A stretch of 64,000 nt of DNA from Actibacterium atlanticum. Lineage in GTDB: Bacteria; Pseudomonadota; Alphaproteobacteria; Rhodobacterales; Rhodobacteraceae. Shown piece after piece: positions 9,801 through 18,514 of the stretch. How positions within the stretch are numbered: position 1 is the stretch's first letter; every line of letters starts with the position of its first letter. The DNA is taken from positions 558,001 through 622,000 of the forward strand of contig NZ_AQQY01000001.1 in assembly GCF_000671395.1 (NCBI RefSeq). The letters are read 5' to 3'. Under the pieces are notes generated by a model. That model was given only the letters and a program-made list of their open reading frames with translations. It made no database searches and had not been told where the DNA came from. Made by a program: the position numbers and the translations under genes.

Positions 9801-9880
9801 AAAAGCATTGCGTGCTCTCCTTAGGAGCGTGTCACCGGCCCTGATGAGAGGGGCCATCTACAAGACATCAGGAGCTCTAA

Positions 9881-10915
9881 ATGTCCTTTGTTAAATTGAC
9901 CGCCTCCACTCTGGCGATCGCTGCCATTTCCGCAACTGCTGCTGCCGCACGTGACAACGTGCAGGTTGCCGGTTCCTCGACCGTTCTGCCCTACGCTTCG
10001 ATCGTTGCTGAAGCTTTCGGTGAAAACTTCGACTTCCCGACCCCCGTTGTTGAATCGGGCGGCTCCTCGGCTGGTCTGAAGCGCTTCTGCGAAGGTGTTG
10101 GCGAAAACACCATCGACGTTGCAAACGCGTCGCGCAAAATCAAAGACAAAGAAGTTGCTGCTTGCGCCGAAGCTGGCGTAACCGACATCATCGAAGTGCG
10201 CATCGGCTATGATGGCATCGTGTTCGCGTCGCAAATCAACGGCCCGGCCTACACTGCTTTCACCCAGGAAGACATCTTCAACGCGCTGTCGGCCAAAGTT
10301 GTCGTAGACGGCGCTCTGGTTGAAAACACCAACAAGCAGTGGGCTGACTTCAACGCTGACCTGCCCGCCGCTGACATCGCTGCTTTCATCCCCGGCACCA
10401 AGCACGGCACCCGTGAAGTGTTCGAAGAAAAAGTGATGGTTGAAGGTTGTAAAGCCGCTGGCGCTTTTGATCTGTACATGGCTGCAAACGGTGGCGACAA
10501 GAAAGCCGCTGGCAAAGCTTGCTACGAAGTACGTACCGACGGCGTTTCGGTCGACATCGACGGCGACTACACCGAAACCCTGGCCCGCATCGACGCAAAC
10601 CCGAACGGCATCGGCGTCTTCGGTCTGGCTTTCTACGAAAACAACACCGACAAGCTGAAGGTTGCTACCATGGCTGGCGTTGTTCCCTCGACCGAGTCGA
10701 TCGCAACCGGCGAATACCCCGTATCGCGCCCGCTGTTCTTCTACGTCAAGAAAGCCCACATCGGCGTGATCCCCGGCCTGAAAGAATACGCTGAGTTCTT
10801 CGTTTCGGAAGAAATCGCAGGTGGTGACGGCCCGCTGGCCGAGTACGGCCTGGTTTCGGACCCCGAGCTGGAAATGACTCAAGAAGCTGTTGCTTCTGAA
10901 AAAACCATGAACTAA
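9881..10915 (+). CDS. pstS: Phosphate ABC transporter substrate-binding protein PstS
   Basis: 344 residues with signal peptide (MSFVKLTASTLAIAAISATAAAA). The phosphate-loop segment QVAGSSTVLPYA and the later PGTKHGTREVFEE are typical of the PstS/SphX family found in marine bacteria. It captures phosphate in the periplasm for PstCAB. Codons are strongly skewed to a few choices (GCT, GAA, GTT), a sign of very high expression. It is preceded by a Pho box and followed by an intercistronic hairpin. Confidence 0.96.
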   Translation: MSFVKLTASTLAIAAISATAAAARDNVQVAGSSTVLPYASIVAEAFGENFDFPTPVVESGGSSAGLKRFCEGVGENTIDVANASRKIKDKEVAACAEAGVTDIIEVRIGYDGIVFASQINGPAYTAFTQEDIFNALSAKVVVDGALVENTNKQWADFNADLPAADIAAFIPGTKHGTREVFEEKVMVEGCKAAGAFDLYMAANGGDKKAAGKACYEVRTDGVSVDIDGDYTETLARIDANPNGIGVFGLAFYENNTDKLKVATMAGVVPSTESIATGEYPVSRPLFFYVKKAHIGVIPGLKEYAEFFVSEEIAGGDGPLAEYGLVSDPELEMTQEAVASEKTMN

Positions 10916-10938
10916 GCCGCCTCTCGGCGACTTAGCTG

Positions 10939-10963
10939 GGGTGGCGCATATTTCGCGCCACCC
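10939..10963 (+). terminator. Intercistronic hairpin between pstS and pstC
   Basis: Perfect 9-bp stem (10939-10947 with 10955-10963) and a 7-base loop, followed by only three T residues. Such stems after binding-protein genes usually protect the upstream mRNA and cause partial termination, giving more PstS than permease. Confidence 0.6.
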
Positions 10964-11006
10964 TTTCCCCACTTTTAGGACCTTTTCCGAGAAATAAGAG
11001 GGGCTC

Positions 11007-12503
11007 ATGCCTGTCCTTTGGATCGTTTTGATTGTGCTTACACTTGGTGGTGTGGGCTTTGTCATTGGGCGCATGCGCGCGATGGCTTCGGCAGACGGCG
11101 ATCCGCGCCATCTGCACTCTCTGCCCAACTACTATGGCACCCATGTTTTTCTGGCTGTCACAGTTCCTTCGATGCTGCTGTTGGTGATGTGGTTGTTGGT
11201 GCAGCCTCTGGTGATCAACAGTCAGGTGTCGAGCCTGATCCCACAAGAAGCCGTTTCTGAAGGTTCCAGCTTGGGATTGATGATGGCCGATGTGCGCCGT
11301 GTGGCGGATGGGCTGGATACAGCTGTGGCCGCAGGCGCGATGACCTCGGAGGAAGCCAGCCAGATCCGCACGGAATTTACCGACATCCGCGAGCGTCTGG
11401 GCGCCGTTGGTGTTGCCCTTGGCTCGGACGTCCGTCCCGAAGTTTTGAAAGCCGCGCAACGCTATCGCGAACTTAGCGGACGCTATGGCCTGATCATGGC
11501 GGTTGTGATCATCGGGATCGCACTGGCGGGCATGGCCTTTGCCTGGAGCCGCAGCCACGCCGAATTCCGCGCCCGTAATGTTGTGGAATCGGCGATCAAG
11601 TCGCTGCTGATCCTGGCCTCGTCCATCGCCATCCTGACCACGGTCGGGATCGTCCTGTCGCTGATCTTCAATACGATCGAGTTCTTTAAACTCTATCCGG
11701 CGGCTAACTTCTTCTTTGAGCCGACATGGCTGCCTTCGTTTGGTGGCGGCACGGACAGCGATGGCAACCCGCTATCGAAACTAGGCATTCTGCCGCTGCT
11801 GTGGGGGACGCTGTACATTTCGGTGATTGCTCTGCTGGTGGCGGTGCCGATTGGTCTGTTTGCCGCGATCTATCTGTCGGAATACGCCGGTCCCGCGACC
11901 CGCGCCTTTGCCAAGCCGATGATTGAGGTTCTGGCCGGTATCCCGACCATCGTTTACGGCCTGTTCGCGCTGCTGACGGTCGGCCCGTTGCTGGTTGATG
12001 TGTTTGGCGCGGGTGGCTTGTTGAATGTCAGCTGGATGCAAGGTGGCACCGCCGTGATGACGGCAGGTCTGGTGATGGGGATTATGCTGATCCCGTTTGT
12101 CAGCTCGCTGTCGGATGACATCATCAACGCAGTGCCGCAGGCGATGCGCGATGGTTCTTTGGGGCTGGGCGCAACCAAATCCGAAACCATCAAGCAGGTT
12201 GTCCTGCCCGCAGCCCTTCCGGGCATCGTGGGCGCGATCCTGTTGGCCGCCTCGCGCGCCATTGGGGAAACCATGATCGTGGTGCTGGGGGCAGGGGCCG
12301 CCGCGCGCCTGTCGATGAACCCGTTTGACGCCATGACCACCGTGACCGCCAAGATCGTCAGCCAGCTGACGGGCGATGCGGACTTTGCCTCGCCCGAGGC
12401 GCTAGTGGCCTTTGCTCTGGGCATGACGCTCTTCTTGGTCACCCTCGGCCTGAACATCTTCGCGCTTTATATCGTGCGCAAATACCGGGAGCAGTACGAA
12501 TGA
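11007..12503 (+). CDS. pstC: Phosphate ABC transporter permease PstC
   Basis: 498 residues, much longer than E. coli PstC (about 320). The C-terminal half is the standard BPD_transp_1 permease, with the EAA loop around AVPQAMRDGSLGLGATKSETIKQVVLPA. The N-terminal half adds two or three membrane helices (from residue 1, about 45-70 and about 160-180) enclosing a soluble segment of about 85 residues. With PstA it forms the phosphate channel in the inner membrane. The stop overlaps the pstA start by 4 bp. Confidence 0.94.
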   Translation: MPVLWIVLIVLTLGGVGFVIGRMRAMASADGDPRHLHSLPNYYGTHVFLAVTVPSMLLLVMWLLVQPLVINSQVSSLIPQEAVSEGSSLGLMMADVRRVADGLDTAVAAGAMTSEEASQIRTEFTDIRERLGAVGVALGSDVRPEVLKAAQRYRELSGRYGLIMAVVIIGIALAGMAFAWSRSHAEFRARNVVESAIKSLLILASSIAILTTVGIVLSLIFNTIEFFKLYPAANFFFEPTWLPSFGGGTDSDGNPLSKLGILPLLWGTLYISVIALLVAVPIGLFAAIYLSEYAGPATRAFAKPMIEVLAGIPTIVYGLFALLTVGPLLVDVFGAGGLLNVSWMQGGTAVMTAGLVMGIMLIPFVSSLSDDIINAVPQAMRDGSLGLGATKSETIKQVVLPAALPGIVGAILLAASRAIGETMIVVLGAGAAARLSMNPFDAMTTVTAKIVSQLTGDADFASPEALVAFALGMTLFLVTLGLNIFALYIVRKYREQYE

Positions 12504-13858
12504 CTGACGCAACCGCAAACCCGGTGCAGCCCGACGGCCGCAAGCATGGCTCTTTGCTGCAGCAGGACGCCCGCATCAAACGCCGCAACGCCTCTGAGGC
12601 CCGGTTCAAGTTCTACGGTATTCTGGCCGTGGCCACGGGTCTGTTCTTTCTGGTCGCGCTGCTGTGGGCGATTATCAGCAACGGCACCGGCGCTTTTAGC
12701 CAGACCTATTTAACGGTTCAGGTTGAGCTGCTGGAAAGCAAGCTGGACAAGAAGGGCAACCGGGACATTGCCGACATCAAAAAGGTGTCGACCTTTGGGT
12801 ATACCCCGCTGATTCAGGACGCGCTTTTGAAAGAGGTTCAGGATCGTGGGATCGAAACCGAATTCGCCAAAAAGAAAGACATGAAAGCGCTGATATCGGC
12901 CTCGGCTGCGGCGCAGGTGCGCGATCACGTGATTGCCAACCCTGATCTGATCGGCCAAACCGTTGAGTTCCGTGTGCTGGCCTCCAGCCGTGTCGATGGC
13001 TATCTGAAAGATCGCGTCAGCCGTGAAAGCGTGGCGCGCGACAAGAACATCTCACCCGCGCATCTGGATCTGACAGACGCCTTGGTTGAGGCCGGGGTGA
13101 TCAAGAAGATCTTCAATCTGGACTTTATTCTTGGCTCGGATGCTTCGGATACCCGCCCCGAAGCCGCAGGCATGGGGGTTTCGATGCTGGGGTCGTTGTT
13201 CATGATGCTGGTGGTGCTGGGCCTGTCCTTGCCTATTGGTGTGGCCGCCTCGATCTATCTTGAGGAATTCGCCCCGCAAAACCGCTGGACTGACCTAATT
13301 GAGGTGAACATCTCGAACCTTGCTGCGGTGCCGTCAATCGTGTTCGGTATTCTGGGTCTGGCGGTGTTCATCCAGTTTGCGCATCTGCCGCAATCGGCAC
13401 CTTTGGTCGGTGGTCTGGTGCTGACGCTGATGACCCTTCCGACCATCATCATCGCCACGCGTGCCTCGCTTAAGGCTGTGCCGCCCAGCATCCGTGACGC
13501 GGCGCTGGGGGTTGGTGCGTCGAAGATGCAGTCGGTGTTCCACCATGTGCTACCGCTGGCCGCACCGGGCATCCTAACCGGCACCATCATCGGTCTTGCA
13601 CAGGCTTTGGGTGAAACCGCGCCGCTGCTGCTGATCGGGATGGTGGGTTTTATCGCCTCGAACTATCCCGAAGGGGTGCTGGACGGCTTTGTGGCCCCGA
13701 ACTCGGCCATGCCAGCCCAGATTTACGAATGGGCTAAACGCGCCGACCCGGCGTTTTACGAACGCGCCTGGGGCGGGATCATCATTCTCTTGGTGTTCCT
13801 GATCACCATGAATATCATTGCCATCATCCTGCGTCGTCGCTTTGAGCGCCGCTGGTAA
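12500..13858 (+). CDS. pstA: Phosphate ABC transporter permease PstA
   Basis: 452 residues. One N-terminal membrane helix (around residues 35-60) leads into a periplasmic region of about 165 residues (DUF3333-like), then the six-helix permease domain with the EAA loop around AVPPSIRDAALGVGASKMQSVFHH. It is longer than E. coli PstA (about 296) because of the inserted periplasmic part. ATGA overlap with pstC indicates coupled translation. Confidence 0.94.
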   Translation: MTDATANPVQPDGRKHGSLLQQDARIKRRNASEARFKFYGILAVATGLFFLVALLWAIISNGTGAFSQTYLTVQVELLESKLDKKGNRDIADIKKVSTFGYTPLIQDALLKEVQDRGIETEFAKKKDMKALISASAAAQVRDHVIANPDLIGQTVEFRVLASSRVDGYLKDRVSRESVARDKNISPAHLDLTDALVEAGVIKKIFNLDFILGSDASDTRPEAAGMGVSMLGSLFMMLVVLGLSLPIGVAASIYLEEFAPQNRWTDLIEVNISNLAAVPSIVFGILGLAVFIQFAHLPQSAPLVGGLVLTLMTLPTIIIATRASLKAVPPSIRDAALGVGASKMQSVFHHVLPLAAPGILTGTIIGLAQALGETAPLLLIGMVGFIASNYPEGVLDGFVAPNSAMPAQIYEWAKRADPAFYERAWGGIIILLVFLITMNIIAIILRRRFERRW

Positions 13859-13870
13859 AGGAACGTCACC

Positions 13871-14668
13871 ATGAACGACATGCGAATTGTGGAGAGAAAA
13901 GTGGACGCCAACGAGGTCAAGATTTCCGCGCGAACCTGCCAAGTCTACTATGGCGACACCCATGCGATCAAAGACGTGGATGTCGACATTCAGGACAAGA
14001 CGGTTACCGCCTTCATCGGCCCGTCGGGCTGTGGCAAGTCCACTTTCCTGCGTTGTCTTAACCGAATGAATGACACGATCGACATCTGCCGCGTCGAAGG
14101 CGATATTCATCTGGATGGCGAAGACATCTATGACCCCAAGGTCGATCCGGTGCAGTTGCGTGCCAAGGTGGGGATGGTGTTCCAGAAACCCAACCCTTTC
14201 CCCAAGTCGATCTATGACAACATCGCCTATGGGCCGCGGATTCACGGTCTGGCAAAAACCAAGGCTGATCTGGACGAGATCGTCGAGAAATCCCTGCGCC
14301 GTGGCGCGATCTGGGACGAGGTCAAAGACCGCCTGCATGCGCCGGGCACGGGTCTGTCGGGCGGGCAACAACAACGTCTGTGCATTGCGCGCGCCATTGC
14401 GACCGAACCCGAAGTTCTGCTGATGGATGAACCCTGTTCGGCACTGGACCCGATTGCGACGGCGCAGGTCGAGGAACTGATCGACGAACTGCGTGCACGT
14501 TACTCGGTCGTGATCGTGACCCACTCGATGCAGCAGGCCGCGCGCGTCAGCCAGAAGACCGCCTTCTTCCACCTGGGCAACCTGGTTGAATTTGGCGAGA
14601 CCGGGCAGATTTTCACCAATCCGCAAGACCCGCGGACGGAAAGCTATATCACTGGCCGGATCGGCTAA
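13871..14668 (+). CDS. pstB: Phosphate ABC transporter ATP-binding protein PstB
   Basis: 265 residues. Walker A is GPSGCGKST, the ABC signature LSGGQQQR, and Walker B plus D-loop [12 protein letters not shown]. The sequence between Walker A and the signature ([25 protein letters not shown]) is specific to PstB. It powers phosphate import through PstCA. The first 14 residues are poorly conserved, so an internal start is possible. Confidence 0.97.
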   Translation: MNDMRIVERKVDANEVKISARTCQVYYGDTHAIKDVDVDIQDKTVTAFIGPSGCGKSTFLRCLNRMNDTIDICRVEGDIHLDGEDIYDPKVDPVQLRAKVGMVFQKPNPFPKSIYDNIAYGPRIHGLAKTKADLDEIVEKSLRRGAIWDEVKDRLHAPGTGLSGGQQQRLCIARAIATEPEVLLMDEPCSALDPIATAQVEELIDELRARYSVVIVTHSMQQAARVSQKTAFFHLGNLVEFGETGQIFTNPQDPRTESYITGRIG

Positions 14669-14682
14669 GCGAGGACTGACAG

Positions 14683-15402
14683 ATGTCTGAGAACGCACAT
14701 ATCGTATCGTCCTATGACCGTGATCTGGAGGCAATTCAGGCCCTGATCATGAAGATGGGGGGGCTGGCCGAGGCCGCCATTCTGGACGCCGCCAAATCGC
14801 TGGAACGTCGCGACGAAGAACTCGCCGAGAAAGTCACCCGTGGCGATGCCGCGATTGATGCTCTTGAAGAGCAGGTCAACGAAGAATGCGCCCGGCTTCT
14901 GGCGCTGCGCCAGCCGCAGGCCGGTGACTTGCGCACCGTGCTGACGGTGATGAAAATCTCGTCCAACCTGGAACGCGTTGGGGACTATGCCAAGAACCTT
15001 GCCAAACGGACTTCGGTTCTGGTGCAGTTGCAACCGATTGACGGGGCCGGGGGCGCGATCCGCCGCATGGCCAAAACCGTCGAAGGCATGCTGAAGGATT
15101 CATTGGATGCCTATATCCAGCGCGACGCTGAACTGGCCGAAGACGTGCGTCAGCGCGACCACGATGTCGACCAGATGTACAACGCGCTGTTTCGCGAATT
15201 CCTGACTTTCATGATGGAAGACCCGCGCAACATAACCGCCTGTATGCATTTGCATTTTATCGCCAAGAACATCGAACGCATGGGCGATCACGCCACGTCG
15301 ATTTCGGAACAGGTGATCTATCTGGCGACCGGTGAAATGCCCGAAGACGACCGCCCGCGTGGTGGCCGACTTTCGGTGGATATGGCAGAGGCCCCGGAAT
15401 GA
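14683..15402 (+). CDS. phoU: Phosphate signalling protein PhoU
   Basis: 239 residues made of two three-helix PhoU repeats. Each carries the metal-binding E(R)xxD motif: SNLERVGDYAKN in the first and KNIERMGDHATS in the second. PhoU relays the transport state of PstSCAB to PhoR and damps phosphate uptake. Its stop overlaps the phoB start (ATGA). Confidence 0.96.
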   Translation: MSENAHIVSSYDRDLEAIQALIMKMGGLAEAAILDAAKSLERRDEELAEKVTRGDAAIDALEEQVNEECARLLALRQPQAGDLRTVLTVMKISSNLERVGDYAKNLAKRTSVLVQLQPIDGAGGAIRRMAKTVEGMLKDSLDAYIQRDAELAEDVRQRDHDVDQMYNALFREFLTFMMEDPRNITACMHLHFIAKNIERMGDHATSISEQVIYLATGEMPEDDRPRGGRLSVDMAEAPE

Positions 15403-16091
15403 GCAGCGTCGAACAACCCACCGTTCTTGTGGTCGAGGACGAGCCCGCGCAGCGCGAGGTTCTGGCCTACAACCTTGAGGCCGAAGGCTTTGCCATCGCC
15501 AAGGCAGAAAATGGCGAAGAGGCGCTGGTGCTGGTTGATGAAGCCGCGCCAGACATCATCGTGCTGGACTGGATGCTGCCCAATGTCTCGGGCATCGAAG
15601 TGTGCCGCCGTCTGAAATCGCGCGCCGATACCCGCAATATTCCGATCATCATGCTGTCGGCCCGTGCCGAAGAGGTGGACCGCGTGCGTGGGCTAGAAAC
15701 CGGCGCCGATGACTATGTGGTCAAGCCGTACTCGGTGGTTGAACTGATGGCGCGCGTGCGCACGCAGCTGCGCCGGACACGCCCTGCCACGGTTGGTGAG
15801 CGTCTGGAATTCGAAGACATCGTGCTGGATGCCGAAACCCACAAGGTTTTCCGCGATACCAAGTCGTTGAAGCTGGGCCCGACCGAGTTCCGCCTGCTGT
15901 CGACCTTCATGGAAAAACCCGGCCGGGTCTGGAGCCGCGAACAGCTGCTGGACCGTGTCTGGGGCCGCGATATTTACGTCGATACCCGTACGGTGGATGT
16001 GCATATCGGTCGATTGCGTAAAGCGCTTTGCCAGCATGGAGGTGAAGACCCGGTGCGTACCGTGCGCGGCGCTGGATACGCCTTGGGCTAA
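15399..16091 (+). CDS. phoB: Phosphate regulon response regulator PhoB
   Basis: 230 residues. The receiver domain has the acidic pair VVEDEP, the phospho-Asp in IIVLDWMLPN, and the conserved Lys in YVVKPY. The C-terminal OmpR-type winged helix includes LGPTEFRLL and VDVHIGRLRKAL. It binds Pho boxes, two of which are predicted in this window (before pstS and before the ACR3 gene). Last gene of the pst-pho operon. Confidence 0.96.
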   Translation: MSSVEQPTVLVVEDEPAQREVLAYNLEAEGFAIAKAENGEEALVLVDEAAPDIIVLDWMLPNVSGIEVCRRLKSRADTRNIPIIMLSARAEEVDRVRGLETGADDYVVKPYSVVELMARVRTQLRRTRPATVGERLEFEDIVLDAETHKVFRDTKSLKLGPTEFRLLSTFMEKPGRVWSREQLLDRVWGRDIYVDTRTVDVHIGRLRKALCQHGGEDPVRTVRGAGYALG

Positions 16092-16115
16092 CCCAATTCC
16101 GACAAAAAATATCAG

Positions 16116-16137
16116 AAAACTGATCCATATCAGTTTT
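16116..16137. promoter_or_regulatory. Perfect inverted repeat between phoB and the cytochrome peroxidase gene
   Basis: Two 9-base arms (AAAACTGAT and its complement) around CCAT. It is 25 bp after the phoB stop and 44 bp before the next start. There is no T tract on the + strand beyond the right arm, so it fits an operator as well as a weak terminator; on the minus strand no gene would use it. Confidence 0.5.
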
Positions 16138-16180
16138 CCCCACTGAGTATCTTGCCTATATGACCGTAAGGATACGGATC

Positions 16181-17350
16181 ATGTCGGCTGGGATGTCTCG
16201 AAAATCATTGATTATCTGTACGGTTTTGCTGGGCAGCCTGATGGGGTCTGCTCAGGCTTCGCGCACGCATGATCAGACCGCGGCGCTGGCTCGCCTTGAA
16301 GCCCTTGGCGAAGCCTTGTTCTTTGATGAAAACCTGTCAAAAAACCGAACCCAATCCTGCGCCTCCTGTCATGATCCGGAACACGGGTTTTCTGATCCAA
16401 GGGCCGGGGCGGCCTCGTTGGGCGATGACGGTCGCTCTTTGGGGGATCGCAACGCGCCCACGGCCTCTTATGCGGCGTTTACCCCCGCGTTTCACCGCAA
16501 CGACGCAGGCACATGGGTGGGCGGCCAATTTTGGGACGGGCGCGCCGCCAGCCTTGAGGATCAGGCCGCTGGTCCGCCGCTCAACCCGATTGAAATGGGG
16601 ATGGCCGACGCGGCAAGCATCGTGGCACGTTTGAAAGAAAACCCGGCCTATATCAGCGCATTTGACGCGATCTTTGGCGAAGGGGTGTTGGATGACCCCA
16701 TCCAAGGCTACCAGGCCATGACCAAAGCCATCGCCGCATTCGAGCGCACCGATCTTTTCGCCCCGTTTGACTCAAAATACGACCGTGCCCTGCGCGGAGA
16801 CTATACCATGACCCGGATGGAAGAGCTTGGTCAGTTGCTGTTCTTTTCGCAGCAGTTCACCAATTGCAATCAATGCCATCAGTTGCGTCGATCCGCCGTC
16901 GCGCCGGATGAAACCTTCAGCAACTATGAATACCACAACATCGGGGTGCCGGTGAATGACGCGCTGCGCGCCCAGAACGGCGTAAAGGCGGGGTTTGTCG
17001 ATCAGGGTTTGTCGGCAAATTCTCAGGTGGATGACCCAAAGCAGGATGGCAAATACAAGGTTCCGACCTTGCGCAACGTTGCCGTAACCGGCCCCTATAT
17101 GCACAACGGCGTGTTCACCGATCTGCGCACCGTCGTGCTGTTTTACAACAAATACAACTCCAAGGCGCAGGCGCGACAGATCAACCCCGAAACCGGCGCG
17201 CCGTGGCGCATGCCCGAAGTTCCGGCCACGCTGTCGGTCAAGGAACTGACCCATGGCCCGGCGCTGGAAGACGTGCGGGTGGACGCTTTGGTGGCGTTCA
17301 TGAAGACCCTCACGGACGCGCGCTACGAGCACCTTCTGACCCAAGATTAA
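16181..17350 (+). CDS. Di-haem cytochrome c peroxidase (MauG/CcpA family)
   Basis: 389 residues with signal peptide (MSRKSLIICTVLLGSLMGSAQA). Two c-type haem motifs, CASCH (Cys60-His64) and CNQCH (Cys229-His233), define the bacterial di-haem peroxidase family, which reduces hydrogen peroxide in the periplasm using cytochrome c, or acts as a MauG-like oxidase. Start at 16181 is preferred over 16160 because TAAGGA lies 8 bases upstream. It follows the phoB operon but is separated from it by an inverted repeat. Confidence 0.88.
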   Translation: MSAGMSRKSLIICTVLLGSLMGSAQASRTHDQTAALARLEALGEALFFDENLSKNRTQSCASCHDPEHGFSDPRAGAASLGDDGRSLGDRNAPTASYAAFTPAFHRNDAGTWVGGQFWDGRAASLEDQAAGPPLNPIEMGMADAASIVARLKENPAYISAFDAIFGEGVLDDPIQGYQAMTKAIAAFERTDLFAPFDSKYDRALRGDYTMTRMEELGQLLFFSQQFTNCNQCHQLRRSAVAPDETFSNYEYHNIGVPVNDALRAQNGVKAGFVDQGLSANSQVDDPKQDGKYKVPTLRNVAVTGPYMHNGVFTDLRTVVLFYNKYNSKAQARQINPETGAPWRMPEVPATLSVKELTHGPALEDVRVDALVAFMKTLTDARYEHLLTQD

Positions 17351-17470
17351 GCCTGGTCCCGCTCGGCGGAAATCCCCGGATCGCAATTTTGCAAGATTGT
17401 CAGGAATCACTTTCTTGACTACGCTTTTTGGACTGCCCCGTATTTAGGGTGCGAAATATTATTTTATTAT

Positions 17471-17492
17471 AGGGGTTTAGCCCCTTTTTTTT
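17471..17492 (+). terminator. Rho-independent terminator-like hairpin directly before the BTAD regulator gene
   Basis: AGGGG, five-base loop, CCCCT, then eight T residues. It is 121 bp after the peroxidase stop and ends one base before the ribosome-binding site (GAAAGG) of the regulator gene. It can terminate the peroxidase mRNA or act as an attenuator in the regulator leader. Confidence 0.65.
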
Positions 17493-17507
17493 GAAAGGTG
17501 CTTTTCG

Positions 17508-18350
17508 GTGTCTGGTTCTTGCGACTCTCTTTCTGTTTCGATGTTTGGACCGTTGTCCTTGCGTCTTGGTGCCGCCCATATCCCTCTGACCCTGACCGGT
17601 GCGACACGCGATCTTCTGGCTGTTTTGTTGACAAGATCGGGTAACACGCTGCGCCGCGAGGTGCTGATTGATATGATCTGGCCCAATGCCACGCCTGCGC
17701 GTGGGCGCTCGGCTTTGAATACCGCGCTTTGGCGCATCAACAAGCTGCTGGAGCGCGCGCCAGGGTTGTCTTTGCGCAGTTTCGACGATGTGGTGGTGAT
17801 GGACTTGGCTGACGACACCCATGTCGACATCTGCGATTTGCGCCGCAAGTCGTTTACCGCGCGTCGCCAGTTGAATGATGCAGGCAGGGTAGAGCTGTCT
17901 TTGCGTCGGGCGCTTGGTGATCTGTTGGCGCGCTGTGATGGGATTTTTCTTGAGGGGTTTGAGTCCCAATGGGCGCTGGAAGCCCGCGCCGAGGCCGAGA
18001 CGGCCCGTTTGACAGGGCTGAACGTGCTGATGAACGAGGCCGAACTGCGCGGAAATCTGGATGATGCCATCGCCTGGGGGCGGGCCATCTTGCAGGTCGA
18101 TCCCCTGAGAGAGAAAACCTATCACACGCTCATGGAACTTCAGGCCCGAAACGGGGAACGCCACCATGCGATCCTGACCTATGAACAGCTGCGCAACATT
18201 CTGCGCGAGGAATTGCAGATGGACCCTGATCCTCAGACCCTTGCGCTGCGGGATCGGATTCTTTCGGGAAAACTGACGCGCGTTGCACTGGAACGCGCAC
18301 CGGCAGGCACACATCCCGATCAAATCGCGACGCCTTTGCCTCAGCTCTGA
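17508..18350 (+). CDS. BTAD (SARP-type) transcriptional regulator, probable activator of the eCIS operon
   Basis: 280 residues. The N-terminal part (about 1-100) is an OmpR-like winged helix: LSVSMFGPLSLRLG opens the first strand set and RSALNTALWRINKLL is the recognition region. Residues about 110-260 form the BTAD helical domain typical of SARP/AfsR regulators, with NLDDAIAWGRAILQVDPL, then REKTYHTLMELQARNG, then EQLRNILREEL. There is no ATPase or receiver domain. The GTG start has GAAAGG 9-10 bases upstream. It is the gene immediately before the contractile-injection operon on the same strand and is separated from it by a hairpin and a repeat-bearing promoter region, suggesting it controls that operon. 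Confidence 0.82.
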   Translation: MSGSCDSLSVSMFGPLSLRLGAAHIPLTLTGATRDLLAVLLTRSGNTLRREVLIDMIWPNATPARGRSALNTALWRINKLLERAPGLSLRSFDDVVVMDLADDTHVDICDLRRKSFTARRQLNDAGRVELSLRRALGDLLARCDGIFLEGFESQWALEARAEAETARLTGLNVLMNEAELRGNLDDAIAWGRAILQVDPLREKTYHTLMELQARNGERHHAILTYEQLRNILREELQMDPDPQTLALRDRILSGKLTRVALERAPAGTHPDQIATPLPQL

Positions 18351-18373
18351 CACACACCGGATTGTGGTTCTCT

Positions 18374-18396
18374 GACACCCGTCTTTGGCGGGTGTC
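18374..18396 (+). terminator. Hairpin after the BTAD regulator gene
   Basis: Perfect 8-bp stem (GACACCCG with CGGGTGTC) around a 7-base loop, 24 bp after the stop codon. The sequence beyond has only two T residues, so termination may be incomplete. Confidence 0.55.
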
Positions 18397-18423
18397 TTCG
18401 CACGTGTGTGCCGCGCTTGTCTT

Positions 18424-18488
18424 CGGTGACGGGCCTGTGACGCAGGGCATAGCCCCCGGTGACGTCAGCCCGATCCATGCGCCTTAAT
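18424..18488 (+). promoter_or_regulatory. Direct-repeat operator and candidate promoter of the eCIS operon
   Basis: CGGTGACG at 18424, CTGTGACG at 18435 and CGGTGACG at 18457 lie 11 and 22 bp apart, that is on one face of the helix. SARP regulators are known to bind heptamer direct repeats at 11-bp steps overlapping the -35 region. The last repeat contains GTGACG (18459-18464, a -35 candidate), with CTTAAT (18483-18488) 18 bp downstream as -10. A further TGGTGACG at 18508 overlaps the first start codon but is out of register. Confidence 0.55.
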
Positions 18489-18514
18489 CTGCCCCTATCA
18501 ACAGGAGTGGTGAC

